The notes: generated from the sequence alone by a model not told the origin. 38,883 bases of DNA from PSLL01 sp964389705 (GCA_964389705.1 CAYMEO010000014.1:1-38883), one strand, 5' to 3'. Counted from the first letter of the stretch, positions 16,757 through 25,231 are shown. Numbers and translations: made by a program.

Positions 16757-17962
16757 TCAATTATTGTTAATACTGTTTTTATCATTTAAGACAGAAATTC
16801 CAGGGAGTTCCTCGCCACCCAAAAACTCAAGCGAGGCACCACCACCTGTAGAGATATGGATTATCTCAGAATCTAGTACCTCGGCTTTTCTTATTGCGGC
16901 AATGGTTTCTCCACCTCCTACTACAGTGGTACTTCCACGCCACGTAGCAAGCGCAACGGCACGTGCTATGTGCACCGTACCCGCTGAGAAATCATCCACT
17001 TCGAAGACCCCCATAGGGCCATTCCAAAAAATTGATCCCGTGTCTTTAATCTCAGATGTATATTTAGCTACAGTCTTAGGTCCAATATCAAATCCCCTAA
17101 ATTCTTCGGGTATTTCCTGATCTACAACCATACGGGTTCTCCTCTTTTCAAGGCTCTCTGCAACCACATGATCAATAGGGAGAAAGATCTTCTTCTCATA
17201 TTTTAGCAGGGCATCTTTTGTCCAATCTATCATCTCATCCTCTGTGATTGAGCCTCCTATATTTATACCCTTTGCTTTAAGAAACGTATATGCCACTCCG
17301 CCTCCAATAAGAACCTTGTCGGCCTTCTCAATCAGGTTCTTTAGAGCACTGATTTTATCCTTAATCTTCGCTCCGCCTACAATCACAACAAAGGGATGTT
17401 CAGGGTTATCGCGAAGCTTTGTAAGGAATCTCAACTCTCTATGGACGAGGAATCCTGCCAGTCTCAAATCAAAATGAAGCGCCATTCCATATGTAGAAGC
17501 GTGTCTTCTATGCGAAGTTCCGAATGCGTCATTTACATAAATATCCGCAAGAGATGCAAGGTCTTTTGAGAACTCAGGATCATTGTCTGTCTCCTCTTTA
17601 TGAAATCTCAGATTCTCAAGAAGCATTACCTCCGCTTCCTTAAGCCCATCTACTACCATTTTATCTCTAACTCCATCCTCTATGAATCTCACTGGCTTTC
17701 CAAGAAGCTCAGACAGGCGCAAAGAAACCGGTTTTAAGGAAAGATCAGATACAACTCGTCCCCTCGGTCTTCCAAGGTGAGAGCCGAGAATTACTCGCGC
17801 TCCTCTTTGTGTAAGATAATCAATTGTGGGGATTGTTCTTCGGATTCTGTAGTCTTCGCTGATGATTCCATCCTTTATAGGCACGTTAAAGTCGACCCTT
17901 ACGAATACCCGCTTCCCCTCAAATTCGGAATCGGGCAGGTCGGATATCACCATTTTCGCCAT
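16757..17962 (-). CDS. pgk: Phosphoglycerate kinase
   Basis: A 401-residue phosphoglycerate kinase, transferring phosphate between 1,3-bisphosphoglycerate and ADP. Clear features: VRVDFNVPIKDG near the N-terminus, LGSHLGRPRG, MLLENLRFHKEE, VNDAFGTSHRRHAST, the C-terminal nucleotide region FWNGPMGVFE and the glycine-rich VVGGGETIAA ... ISTGGGASLEFLGG. The ATG overlaps the gap stop codon in a TGATG junction, so translation is coupled to gap. Length and order are normal for bacteria. Confidence 0.96.
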   Translation of the reverse strand: MAKMVISDLPDSEFEGKRVFVRVDFNVPIKDGIISEDYRIRRTIPTIDYLTQRGARVILGSHLGRPRGRVVSDLSLKPVSLRLSELLGKPVRFIEDGVRDKMVVDGLKEAEVMLLENLRFHKEETDNDPEFSKDLASLADIYVNDAFGTSHRRHASTYGMALHFDLRLAGFLVHRELRFLTKLRDNPEHPFVVIVGGAKIKDKISALKNLIEKADKVLIGGGVAYTFLKAKGINIGGSITEDEMIDWTKDALLKYEKKIFLPIDHVVAESLEKRRTRMVVDQEIPEEFRGFDIGPKTVAKYTSEIKDTGSIFWNGPMGVFEVDDFSAGTVHIARAVALATWRGSTTVVGGGETIAAIRKAEVLDSEIIHISTGGGASLEFLGGEELPGISVLNDKNSINNN

Positions 17963-18969
17963 CAGGATTTATCTCCTATAAACTCAATTAAATCCACTAC
18001 CCTTGACGAATAGCCATATTCGTTATCATACCAGCCCAAAACCTTAACGAGAGTACCACCAACAACAGAGGTAAGTGATGAGTCAAAAACACTGGAGTGC
18101 GTATCACCTATAAAATCCGAAGAGACAAGTTCTTCATCAATATACCTTAAATACCCCCTAAGCTCCCCCTCGGCAGCCTCTTTAAATTTTCTGTTAACCT
18201 CTTCGACAGTTGTAGGTTTTTCAACCTCACACGTAAAGTCAACAAGCGATACGTCTGCAGTGGGAACCCTCATAGCCACCGAACTCAACTTCCCTTTCAA
18301 GTCAGGAAATATCAACTCAATCGCCTTTGCCGCCCCAGTGCTTGTGGGAATGATAGACATTGCAGCAGCACGTGCCCTCCTTAAATCCTTATGTGGAGCA
18401 TCTAGTATCCTCTGATCATTCGTATAGGAATGTATTGTAGACATCTCTCCCCTTTTAATCCGAAAATTCTCATGGAGAACCTTCACAAGCATCGCAAAGC
18501 AGTTTGTGGTACATGAGGCATTCGATATTATATGATGCTTCGAAGGGTTGTACTCACCTTGATTGACGCCGAGAACAGTAGTGAGGTCAACTTCACCCTT
18601 AGCAGGTGCAGTGATTATAACCTTCTTTACTGTACCATGTATATGCCTTGATGCAGCATCCCTCGAGGTAAATAATCCACTTGCCTCCACAACTAAATCT
18701 GCCTTTACATTTCCCCAGGGAATCTTAGCCGGGTCCTTTTCAGAAAAAACCCTTATTGGCCTTCCGTCCACTATAATGTGACTGTCTTCTGATTTAACCT
18801 CGCCTCTATACTGACCAAAGATAGAGTCATATTTAAAAAGATGCGCGAGTGTCTTAGCATCCGTAATATCATTGACTCCAACAAAATCTATTCCCTTCCT
18901 ACCAAGACCAATTCGGAGCACATTTCTTCCAATCCTTCCGAATCCATTAATACCTACTCTGATTGACAT
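17962..18969 (-). CDS. gap: Glyceraldehyde-3-phosphate dehydrogenase, type I
   Basis: A 335-residue enzyme oxidising glyceraldehyde 3-phosphate to 1,3-bisphosphoglycerate with NAD(P). It has the N-terminal GINGFGRIGRNVLR, the catalytic cysteine in SNASCTTNC, the catalytic histidine in STIHSYTNDQ, and the C-terminal SVFDSSLTSVVGGTLVKVLGWYDNEYGYSSRVVDLI. A strong Shine-Dalgarno (GGAGGGGAG) sits just before the ATG, in contrast to the leader-poor genes nearby. It is the first gene of gap-pgk(-fbaB), with its own promoter 60-90 nt upstream. Confidence 0.96.
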   Translation of the reverse strand: MSIRVGINGFGRIGRNVLRIGLGRKGIDFVGVNDITDAKTLAHLFKYDSIFGQYRGEVKSEDSHIIVDGRPIRVFSEKDPAKIPWGNVKADLVVEASGLFTSRDAASRHIHGTVKKVIITAPAKGEVDLTTVLGVNQGEYNPSKHHIISNASCTTNCFAMLVKVLHENFRIKRGEMSTIHSYTNDQRILDAPHKDLRRARAAAMSIIPTSTGAAKAIELIFPDLKGKLSSVAMRVPTADVSLVDFTCEVEKPTTVEEVNRKFKEAAEGELRGYLRYIDEELVSSDFIGDTHSSVFDSSLTSVVGGTLVKVLGWYDNEYGYSSRVVDLIEFIGDKS

Positions 18970-19029
18970 TGCTCCCCTCCAAAGATTGGCTTTTTCTCTA
19001 GAGATATTTACTTATCAGTACTCTAATCT

Positions 19030-19058
19030 ATATTACCCCTACTAGCCTGTGGAATCAA
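19030..19058 (-). promoter_or_regulatory. Sigma-70-type promoter of gap-pgk
   Basis: Minus strand TTGATT, 17-nt spacer, TAATAT. The predicted start gives a leader of roughly 50-55 nt that ends in the strong gap Shine-Dalgarno. Confidence 0.65.
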
Positions 19059-19219
19059 GGTTTTTGTAGCGGCTCTATGTCCATGAGAATCAAATTAATA
19101 ATTCCTCGATTTGTTCTATTCACTGTTTATGCCCATTATCACTGACCATTAGTAAAATTCAATCTATATAATGCCTCACAATGAGATATATCCAAGAATA
19201 GATAAAAATACAAAAAGAT

Positions 19220-19257
19220 GTGTACTAATACACTATAATGAGTGTGTATCATTACAC
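19220..19257 (+). promoter_or_regulatory. Imperfect palindrome, candidate upstream activator site
   Basis: Two arms, GTGTACTAATACACT and AGTGTGTATCATTACAC, are inverted repeats with few mismatches. They lie about 110-150 nt upstream of the start predicted from the sigma-54 promoter, the usual place for a bacterial enhancer-binding protein. Confidence 0.5.
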
Positions 19258-19341
19258 AGCTAGGTGCACTTTTTATTAATTCCAAGTTTTTTCTGTCCTT
19301 AACCCCCTATAAAAATTAAAGATTGAAAATATGAGACGTAA

Positions 19342-19357
19342 TGGCACAGATATTGCG
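19342..19357 (+). promoter_or_regulatory. Sigma-54 (-24/-12) promoter
   Basis: TGGCAC, five bases, TTGCG. Spacing between the GG and GC elements is exactly that of the consensus TGGCAC-N5-TTGC. The predicted start, about 12 nt after the -12 C, leaves a ~30-nt leader with AAGGAGG before the ATG at 19400. Confidence 0.7.
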
Positions 19358-19399
19358 ACTTATCTTTATTAAATCTTAATTAAGAAGGAGGTATTTGAA

Positions 19400-19756
19400 A
19401 TGAGAAAATTGTTCATATCTGCAGCTATAGCAGCAGGGCTTGTCCTCGGTGGAGTGAGCACATTTGCCAATGACACAAAGGCAGGACAAACACAGATAAA
19501 GGAAAGCACCCAGCATGTGACACAGCTTAGCGGCAAGATAACCGGTGTTAAAAGCAACAGCTTCATGCTTAAGGATCAGATGGGCAAAATCCATAAGATC
19601 ATACCTGCCGATCCATCAGAGCTTGCAAAGATTAATGTCGGTGATAATGTTACTGTTGATATAAGAGATGGAAAAGCAGTTGCAATCAACAAAACTGAAG
19701 CCGTAGAAGAAACCAGCCCAAAACAAGAGAATCAACAAAAGGATAATAACTACTAA
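19400..19756 (+). CDS. Secreted OB-fold-like small protein
   Basis: A 118-residue protein. An N-terminal signal peptide (MRKLFISAAIAAGLVLGGVSTFAN) with likely cleavage after the FA-N region places it in the periplasm. Residues about 38-98 look like a small beta-barrel (LSGKITGVKSNSFMLKD, KIHKIIPAD, INVGDNVTVDIRDGKAVAI), similar in feel to DUF5666 or other OB-type periplasmic domains. The tail is rich in Q, E and N. AAGGAGG lies 7-8 nt upstream. It is probably cotranscribed with the BON lipoprotein from the sigma-54 promoter, which suggests an envelope stress or adaptation role (inference). Confidence 0.65.
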   Translation: MRKLFISAAIAAGLVLGGVSTFANDTKAGQTQIKESTQHVTQLSGKITGVKSNSFMLKDQMGKIHKIIPADPSELAKINVGDNVTVDIRDGKAVAINKTEAVEETSPKQENQQKDNNY

Positions 19757-19771
19757 GTCATAATTCGTGGA

Positions 19772-19801
19772 AGAAGGTAGAAAATCATATACCTACCTTC
19801 T
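19772..19801 (+). other. Intergenic hairpin without T-run
   Basis: Nine-base arms AGAAGGTAG and CTACCTTCT around a 12-nt loop, between the secreted-protein gene and the BON gene. No T-run follows, so an mRNA processing or stability element is more likely than a full terminator. Confidence 0.45.
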
Positions 19802-19849
19802 CCCGAGACGGCATTAGATGTCCCAAAAACTTAAGGAGGATTGATTATA

Positions 19850-20173
19850 ATGAAGAGTATAATCAGGAGTTCAGGGTTAATTATAGCTCTAATATTTGCG
19901 TTTGCCTTTATCAGTTGTGCTGGTAATCGCACTCATGAGAGCACAGGACAGTATATAGATGATAGCACTATAACCACGAAGGTAAAAGCCGCTCTCTTAG
20001 CTGATCCTGATGTAAGCGGGCTTGATGTTAAAGTAGAAACCTTTAAAGGAGTAGTTCAACTGAGCGGATTTGTTGATGACCAGAAACAGGCCAATAGAGC
20101 AGTTGAGATTGCACGCAGCGTTGACGGCGTTAAGAGAGTCGAGAATAAACTTACCGTAAAAGGAAGCCAATGA
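19850..20173 (+). CDS. BON-domain lipoprotein
   Basis: A 107-residue protein. The signal sequence ends in a lipobox (FISC-AGN), so it is lipidated on Cys and membrane-attached. Residues about 35-105 form a BON domain (DDSTITTKVKAALLADPDVSGLDVKVETFKGVVQLSGFVDDQKQANRAVEIARSVDGVKRVENKL), as in OsmY-like and other envelope proteins that bind phospholipid or support osmotic-stress resistance. The ATG at 19850 has AGGAGG 10 nt upstream. Its context (sigma-54 promoter upstream, terminator downstream) makes it the second gene of a two-gene operon. Confidence 0.85.
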   Translation: MKSIIRSSGLIIALIFAFAFISCAGNRTHESTGQYIDDSTITTKVKAALLADPDVSGLDVKVETFKGVVQLSGFVDDQKQANRAVEIARSVDGVKRVENKLTVKGSQ

Positions 20174-20242
20174 TATTCGGTTTTCTATCTTACCTTAATT
20201 TGGGAAATAACACACAACATGACCATTCCTTTTCTTTTTCTC

Positions 20243-20290
20243 GGGCGTTGCCAGGCAAGCCCTTCTCCCTTGGCAGCGCCCTATGTTTTT
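20243..20290 (+). terminator. Intrinsic terminator of the BON operon
   Basis: GC-rich stem GGGCGTTGCCA / TGGCAGCGCCC (11 pairs with one G-U), loop of about 17 nt, followed by TATGTTTTTA. Confidence 0.8.
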
Positions 20291-20510
20291 AGGTTCTTCT
20301 ATACCGAATTAATAACAATAATCTTTTTTGTGTGTCTATAGGTAATACCCTGATAGATCAAAAGGATGACACTGATAATTACTGCTGATCTCATTCAAAA
20401 AAATCTCATTTCTTGAACAGATGAATTAGCCTATCTCAATAACTTAAGACAATATTCATACCAAAAGGCTCAGATTTATTAATCGTTAATTTTTATCAAA
20501 TCAGTACAAT

Positions 20511-20539
20511 TTGCATTTATCTAGATTACCTGATATTTT
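20511..20539 (+). promoter_or_regulatory. Sigma-70-type promoter of argC
   Basis: TTGCAT, 17-nt spacer, TATTTT, then 9 nt to the argC ATG; no Shine-Dalgarno, so a near-leaderless message is predicted. Confidence 0.55.
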
Positions 20540-20548
20540 TCAAGTGTC

Positions 20549-21589
20549 ATGGAAAAGAAGAAGATAGCAGTGCTTGGAGCAAGCGGATATACGGGAAGCG
20601 ACCTTCTCCGGTTTCTTTTGATTCATCCTAAGGTGGAGGTGACTTATGTAACGGCTGAAAGACACGCTGGGAAGAGAATTTCAGATATTCTACCGCATCT
20701 TAGGAATTTTCTAAATCTGGAACTCCAGCCGCTTGATGTGAAATCAATCCCCGATGAGATTGAGGTTGTCTTTACCGCTCTCCCCCACGGAACATCCGCC
20801 AATATAGTTGAAGGGATTCTTAATAGAGGGAAAAAGGTTATAGATTTAGGCGCCGATTTTAGACTGAGCTATCCGGTCTATAAGAAATGGTACGGGGAAC
20901 ACCCTTGCCCTGAAATTATCTCCCAGGCAGTTTATGGAATCACAGAGCTTTTTGCATCTGAGATTGCAAAAACAAGGCTTGTGGCAAACCCAGGGTGCTA
21001 TCCCGAATCTTCAATCATTGGGCTTGCCCCTGCTCTCAAAAGGAGAATTGTGGAAGAGAACTCAATAATAATTGATTCGAAATCCGGTGTTTCAGGTGCG
21101 GGGAGATCTCCTGAACTTACCTATCATTTCTGCGAGGTAAATGAAGGAGTAAAGGCCTATAAGGTCGGAGAGCATCGTCATACACCTGAGATTGAGGAGG
21201 TTCTCTCAAACTACTCAGGACTAGATGTAAGGGTTTCGTTCACGCCCCATTTGATCCCAATGGATAGAGGCATTCTTTCAACTATCTATGTGAGATTAAA
21301 AGAGGAGATAACAACCAAGGAGCTTATTGATCTCTATGAGAATTTCTATGAAGGGAAAAGATTCATAAGAATCACGCCTGAGAAAATATATCCCTCAACA
21401 GGGGACGTTCGGGGCTCAAACTTCTGCGACATAGGAATAAAGTCAAATCCCAAGAACAAAACCGCGATTATAATATCAGTTCTCGATAACCTAGTAAAAG
21501 GGGCATCAGGTCAAGCAATCCAAAACATGAACGTCATGCTGGGATTTCCCGAACACCTAGGGCTTGATATGCCCCCTGTGTTTCCCTAG
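20549..21589 (+). CDS. argC: N-acetyl-gamma-glutamyl-phosphate reductase
   Basis: A 346-residue NADPH-dependent reductase forming N-acetylglutamate semialdehyde in arginine synthesis. It has the N-terminal dinucleotide motif VLGASGYTGSDLLRFL, the catalytic cysteine in VANPGCYPES, the segments IDSKSGVSGAGR and EHRHTPEIEE, and the C-terminal VLDNLVKGASGQAIQNMNVMLG. It stands alone, away from other arginine genes, and converges on the cysteine desulfurase gene. The start codon lacks a Shine-Dalgarno. Confidence 0.95.
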   Translation: MEKKKIAVLGASGYTGSDLLRFLLIHPKVEVTYVTAERHAGKRISDILPHLRNFLNLELQPLDVKSIPDEIEVVFTALPHGTSANIVEGILNRGKKVIDLGADFRLSYPVYKKWYGEHPCPEIISQAVYGITELFASEIAKTRLVANPGCYPESSIIGLAPALKRRIVEENSIIIDSKSGVSGAGRSPELTYHFCEVNEGVKAYKVGEHRHTPEIEEVLSNYSGLDVRVSFTPHLIPMDRGILSTIYVRLKEEITTKELIDLYENFYEGKRFIRITPEKIYPSTGDVRGSNFCDIGIKSNPKNKTAIIISVLDNLVKGASGQAIQNMNVMLGFPEHLGLDMPPVFP

Positions 21590-21668
21590 TATCTTTATTC
21601 CCTCATGCATCCGTTCTTAAGGCACCAAGGTGTCATCTATGACCGTAGATAAAGAACCGGAAACAGCA

Positions 21669-22853
21669 CTATGCCCCATTCTGTAGAGACGCGATTAATC
21701 GCTTATCTACCGTCTTTATCCTTTCCACAATTCCAGGAAGAACCTCAATCACCCGATCTATATCCCCTTTTTCTGTAAACCTTCCAAGGCTGAATCTCAG
21801 GGATGAAACAGCCAGCTCTTTAGATAGACCCATTGCAAGAAGAACATGGGATGGTTCAACGTTTCCTTCAGAGCAGGCTGAGCCAGTTGATACAGCGATT
21901 CCTTCAATATCGAGATTCATTACAAGAGATTCGCCCTCTATTCCCTCAAAACTCAGGTTTAGAGTATTTGAAAGCCTCTTTTCGGGATGCCCGTTTAGCC
22001 TTACTCCGCTTATTCTTTTCAGTATTTCATTGTAAAGCCCATCCCTCAATTTTTTTATTCCTGTATCCTGTATACTGCATTCTATATCCTCTCTAATAAT
22101 CTCACATGCCTTTCCGAGCCCTACAATTCCAGCTACATTTTCAGTGCCCGAACGCCTTCCCTTTTCTTGTCCCCCGCCATGAATAAGCGTGCTGAGTTTT
22201 ATCCCGTCTCTTATAAAGAGCACCCCTACACCCTTTGGACCATAGAGCTTATGGCTAGAAAGGGAAAGAAGGTCAATGGGGAGATCTCTCATATTTATGT
22301 CAATCTTCCCCGCAGCCTGAATGGCATCCGTATGAAGAATAACCGCTTTTTCTTTCACAATCTCCGCGATCTCTCTTATAGGCATAATCACACCTGTCTC
22401 GTTATTTGCGAACATAATGGAGACGAGAATAGTACTGTCGGTTATTGTTTCTCTGAGTTCTTCCAAATCAATGAGACCGTATTTATCCACACCGAGATAT
22501 GTAACACGAAACCCCTGTGATTCGAGAAACCTAAAGGTTTCGAGAACGGATGCATGTTCGACCTGAGTGGTAATCAGGTGATTCCCCTTTTCCCTTAATC
22601 CTAAGGCAACCCCTTTTATTGCAAAATTATTACTCTCACTCCCACCGCTTGTAAAAACAATCTCTCTTGGATGTGCCCCAAGAAGCTCGGCAACCTGCTC
22701 TCTTGAATCATCGAGGGCGGCTTTTCCAGCCCTTCCAAACGAGTGTATACTTGAAGGATTCCCAAACTTCTCCTTCATAAAAGGAACCATCGCCTCAAGA
22801 ACACGAGGATCAACAGGCGTTGTTGCGTTGTAGTCTAAATATACTTTTTTCAT
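21669..22853 (-). CDS. Cysteine desulfurase (IscS/NifS type)
   Basis: About 394 residues; a PLP enzyme taking sulfur from cysteine for Fe-S clusters and thio-cofactors. It has the family start VYLDYNATTPVDPRVLEAM, GNPSSIHSFGR, FTSGGSESNNFAIKG, the PLP lysine in SLSSHKLYGPKGVGVLF, GTENVAGIVG, and the persulfide cysteine in STGSACSEGNVEPSHVL, the form without the group II insertion. The ATG at 22853 is chosen for the family start; the upstream TTG extension is unlikely. Whether it is IscS or NifS cannot be told: no iscU/nifU or iscR is adjacent. It lies 64 nt after a methyltransferase gene on the same strand. Confidence 0.92.
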   Translation of the reverse strand: MKKVYLDYNATTPVDPRVLEAMVPFMKEKFGNPSSIHSFGRAGKAALDDSREQVAELLGAHPREIVFTSGGSESNNFAIKGVALGLREKGNHLITTQVEHASVLETFRFLESQGFRVTYLGVDKYGLIDLEELRETITDSTILVSIMFANNETGVIMPIREIAEIVKEKAVILHTDAIQAAGKIDINMRDLPIDLLSLSSHKLYGPKGVGVLFIRDGIKLSTLIHGGGQEKGRRSGTENVAGIVGLGKACEIIREDIECSIQDTGIKKLRDGLYNEILKRISGVRLNGHPEKRLSNTLNLSFEGIEGESLVMNLDIEGIAVSTGSACSEGNVEPSHVLLAMGLSKELAVSSLRFSLGRFTEKGDIDRVIEVLPGIVERIKTVDKRLIASLQNGA

Positions 22854-22917
22854 AAAATTTAAGGTCTCGTGTATTTGTAGAATAAACCGCAAACACCCTG
22901 GAAAGTCTAGTAATATT

Positions 22918-23664
22918 TTATTCTAATGGCCTTCGCCCGCCAAAAACAGCCAGTTCAAATATCTTGAAATAACAATCCACATCGGTAAAACCAATTCTAC
23001 GCAACCAATCACATTGTATCCCCACAGGGGCAAGTATGTTCGCCCTCTTGTCGGGACGGTTATGGAATTCCTCCGCAACTTGATCACGAGTCTTTCGAGA
23101 ACCCTCAGCTAAGTGCATATCATACAAAGAGTCAATAAAATACTCTTCGAATACGTATTCAATCCACCTTGTCGGGGAAGAGACGTGCTCTATATTGAGA
23201 AATACGCCACCGGGTTTCAGCAGGCCGTAAATTTCACCATATAGTTCTTGCTTCTTTTTATCCGGTTGATGATGGATTGAAAATCCGGATACAATGACAT
23301 CAAAAGGCGCCATTTTACCCACAGAATCTAACCAACGGCTATCGGCATAATCAAGTGTCATAAAGTCCAGGTTAGAGGCGTAATCTTTTAGCCTTTCGCG
23401 GGCGGCCTCAATCATCGGGTCGGAAAAATCCAACAATACTCCTCTTGACCCCGGATATTTCTCAAGGATTGCCGATGCCAAAATCCCGTCTCCGCAGCCA
23501 AGATCCAAAAAATTAGTAACAGGTCTTTGAGTGGCTGAAATTAATCTCACCATAACCTCAATCTGTTCGGCAGCTAGGAGCATAGCCCTCCGAATACCCG
23601 TGAGGTATTTTTCCATAGTCAATCGGGACTTCCAGACCTCGTCCTTACGGTTTTGCATAGTCAT
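22918..23664 (-). CDS. Class I SAM-dependent methyltransferase
   Basis: A 248-residue protein with a Rossmann methyltransferase core: motif I FLDLGCGDGILASAIL (about 52-67), the acidic residue of LLDFSDPMIEAAR, then FDVIVSGFSIHHQPD and LLKPGGVFLNIEHVSSP. The GFSIHHQPD/LKPGG pattern is seen in methyltransferases acting on small molecules or lipids and in the CmoA group; the substrate is unclear. TATAAT lies 11 nt before the ATG with AAAAGGCGAA between, so either a short leader or a weak ribosome site is used. It may be cotranscribed with the cysteine desulfurase. Confidence 0.8.
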   Translation of the reverse strand: MTMQNRKDEVWKSRLTMEKYLTGIRRAMLLAAEQIEVMVRLISATQRPVTNFLDLGCGDGILASAILEKYPGSRGVLLDFSDPMIEAARERLKDYASNLDFMTLDYADSRWLDSVGKMAPFDVIVSGFSIHHQPDKKKQELYGEIYGLLKPGGVFLNIEHVSSPTRWIEYVFEEYFIDSLYDMHLAEGSRKTRDQVAEEFHNRPDKRANILAPVGIQCDWLRRIGFTDVDCYFKIFELAVFGGRRPLE

Positions 23665-23743
23665 TTCGCCTTTTAATTATAAATGAAAGTTTGCCCAAGA
23701 GGATGTAACTACTGATTTAAAGGAGATTCCACACGGGTCATTA

Positions 23744-24439
23744 TCATTTTGTTTTTACTACCTTAAGAATTTCACTTTCCAATTTGGTTTCTTCAGCCTT
23801 ATTTTCCAGAGAACTAATCCGCTTCTCAAGCTCCTTTATTTGCTCCGTAAGGGATTGAATAGCCCGCTCCTCAGGATCGGGAAGCTTATTGTGCTCAAGG
23901 CCGGGATATACGGGGAATTCCTCTTTGAGAACTATCTTTCCGGGGATTCCTACAACGGTTGAATTTGGCGGCACATCCACGATTACAACGGAGTTTGCCC
24001 CGATTTTACTGCTCGAACCCACTGTAAGGGGGCCTAGAATTTTTGCCCCCGCCCCAATTGTGACATTGCTTTCGATTGTCGGATGGCGCTTGCCCCTTGT
24101 GAAGCTGGTCCCGCCGAGTGTGACCCCATGATAGATTGTAACATTATCCCCTATTTCAGACGTTTCTCCGATTACAACACCCATTCCATGATCAATAAAA
24201 AAGCCCTTTCCTATTTTAGCCCCTGGATGAATCTCAACCCCCGTAAGAAAACGGGAAATGTGGGATAAAACCCTCCCAAGGAGTTTCAAATTATTATTCC
24301 AGAACCAGTGGGCTATACGATGGAGGAATATTGCATGAAATCCGGGATAGGCAAATATTACCTCAAGGGCATTTCTTGCTGCCGGATCCCTCTCAAAGAC
24401 AGCATTAAAATCAGACTTAATCTCCTTAAAAATCTCCAT
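23744..24439 (-). CDS. cysE: Serine O-acetyltransferase
   Basis: A 231-residue enzyme acetylating L-serine for cysteine synthesis. The N-terminal helices (DFNAVFERDPAARNALEVIFAYPGFHAIFLHRIAHW) and the left-handed beta-helix hexapeptide repeats (IHPGAKIGKGFFIDHGMGVVIGETSEIGDNVTIYHGVTLGGT, with the catalytic Asp-His pairing) are typical of the short SAT class. After the domain ends (GIPGKIV) there is an added ~45-residue charged coiled coil (SLTEQIKELEKRISSLENK). TAGAAT lies 7 nt before the ATG, with no Shine-Dalgarno. A cysteine desulfurase gene lies nearby downstream, which suggests a link to sulfur supply. Confidence 0.92.
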   Translation of the reverse strand: MEIFKEIKSDFNAVFERDPAARNALEVIFAYPGFHAIFLHRIAHWFWNNNLKLLGRVLSHISRFLTGVEIHPGAKIGKGFFIDHGMGVVIGETSEIGDNVTIYHGVTLGGTSFTRGKRHPTIESNVTIGAGAKILGPLTVGSSSKIGANSVVIVDVPPNSTVVGIPGKIVLKEEFPVYPGLEHNKLPDPEERAIQSLTEQIKELEKRISSLENKAEETKLESEILKVVKTK

Positions 24440-24446
24440 AGACTAT

Positions 24447-24475
24447 ATTCTAATCCATAAAAGTAAAAAGCAAAG
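24447..24475 (-). promoter_or_regulatory. Promoter of cysE
   Basis: Minus strand TAGAAT exactly 7 nt before the ATG, a leaderless geometry. The -35 is poor: TTGCTT with a 15-nt spacer, or CTTTGC with 17. Confidence 0.5.
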
Positions 24476-24534
24476 TAAGGCAACATACCTTATAAGATTG
24501 TATTTCCTAAACTCGATTACTAGCTAATATGGGT

Positions 24535-25224
24535 TTAAATTAAATCCGGTCTATTTGTAACTATTCCGTCCAATCCCATATCCCTTAACATCTCCGCCTC
24601 CTCCCGGATATCAACAGTCCATGTAATTATTATCAATCCACTATTATGCGCCTTTTTGACTAAATCCTCTGTTACAAAACTATGAAAAGGGGCAACCGCA
24701 TCTGCAAGGCACCCCTTTGCAAGCCCTATAGGATCGGTAGATGAGTAAAGAATAAGACCCGTCTTTATCTCCGGCTCTAAATCCTTTACCCTCCTTACCA
24801 AATCCTGATAAAAAGACACAACAAATACATCCCAAATTAAACCGTTTTCCCTCACCAGGGTTATAACCCCTTCCTCTGTACCCGATTCCTTTAGTTCAAT
24901 TACAAACCCAGTCCTTCCCCTTGCCAAATCAATGACCTCTTCAAATGTCGGGATTCTCTCGCCTTCTCCCGCATCAAGCCCCCTAAGTTCACTAAGCGTC
25001 TTTTCCCTTACCAGTCCCTTACCGTTTGTCGTTCTATCTACCCTTTCATCATGGATAATTACAAGATGCCCATCCCGGGATAATCTCACATCGAACTCTA
25101 TCATATCCGCTCTCATCTCTATTGCCCTTTTAAAGGAGCGAAGTGTATTTTCAGGCTCGTAAGCGCTTGCTCCGCGGTGGGCTATCTTGATAAAGCGTTG
25201 ATTGTTGATTCCAGTTCGATCCAT
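24535..25224 (-). CDS. Glycerophosphodiester phosphodiesterase
   Basis: About 229 residues; GDPD family, hydrolysing glycerophosphodiesters to sn-glycerol 3-phosphate and an alcohol. It has the TIM-barrel signature IAHRGASAYEPENTLRSF, metal ligands in EFDVRLSRDGHLVIIHDERVDRTTNG, then VIELKE and the C-terminal ITWTVDIREEAEMLRDMGLDGIVTNRPD. There is no signal peptide, so it is probably cytoplasmic (UgpQ-like). The ATG at 25224 is preferred over an upstream TTG; TATATT lies 7 nt before it without a Shine-Dalgarno. Divergent from the UbiA-family gene. Confidence 0.92.
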   Translation of the reverse strand: MDRTGINNQRFIKIAHRGASAYEPENTLRSFKRAIEMRADMIEFDVRLSRDGHLVIIHDERVDRTTNGKGLVREKTLSELRGLDAGEGERIPTFEEVIDLARGRTGFVIELKESGTEEGVITLVRENGLIWDVFVVSFYQDLVRRVKDLEPEIKTGLILYSSTDPIGLAKGCLADAVAPFHSFVTEDLVKKAHNSGLIIITWTVDIREEAEMLRDMGLDGIVTNRPDLI

Positions 25225-25231
25225 GTTACTT

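Larger units (their letters stand above)
18970..19399. other. 430-nt divergent regulatory region
   Basis: AT-rich and without genes. It contains the gap promoter on the minus strand (19030-19058) and, on the plus strand, an imperfect palindrome (19220-19257), a sigma-54-type promoter (19342-19357) and a strong AAGGAGG before the gene at 19400. Confidence 0.7.
20174..20548. other. 375-nt intergenic region between BON gene and argC
   Basis: It holds a strong intrinsic terminator (20243-20290), about 220 nt of AT-rich DNA in which nothing was recognised, and the argC promoter at the right end. Confidence 0.7.

Noticed and set aside
19369..19594. Minus-strand open frames antisense to the secreted-protein gene
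   Set aside because: They lie opposite a gene with a clear signal peptide, ribosome site and promoter, and have no features of their own.
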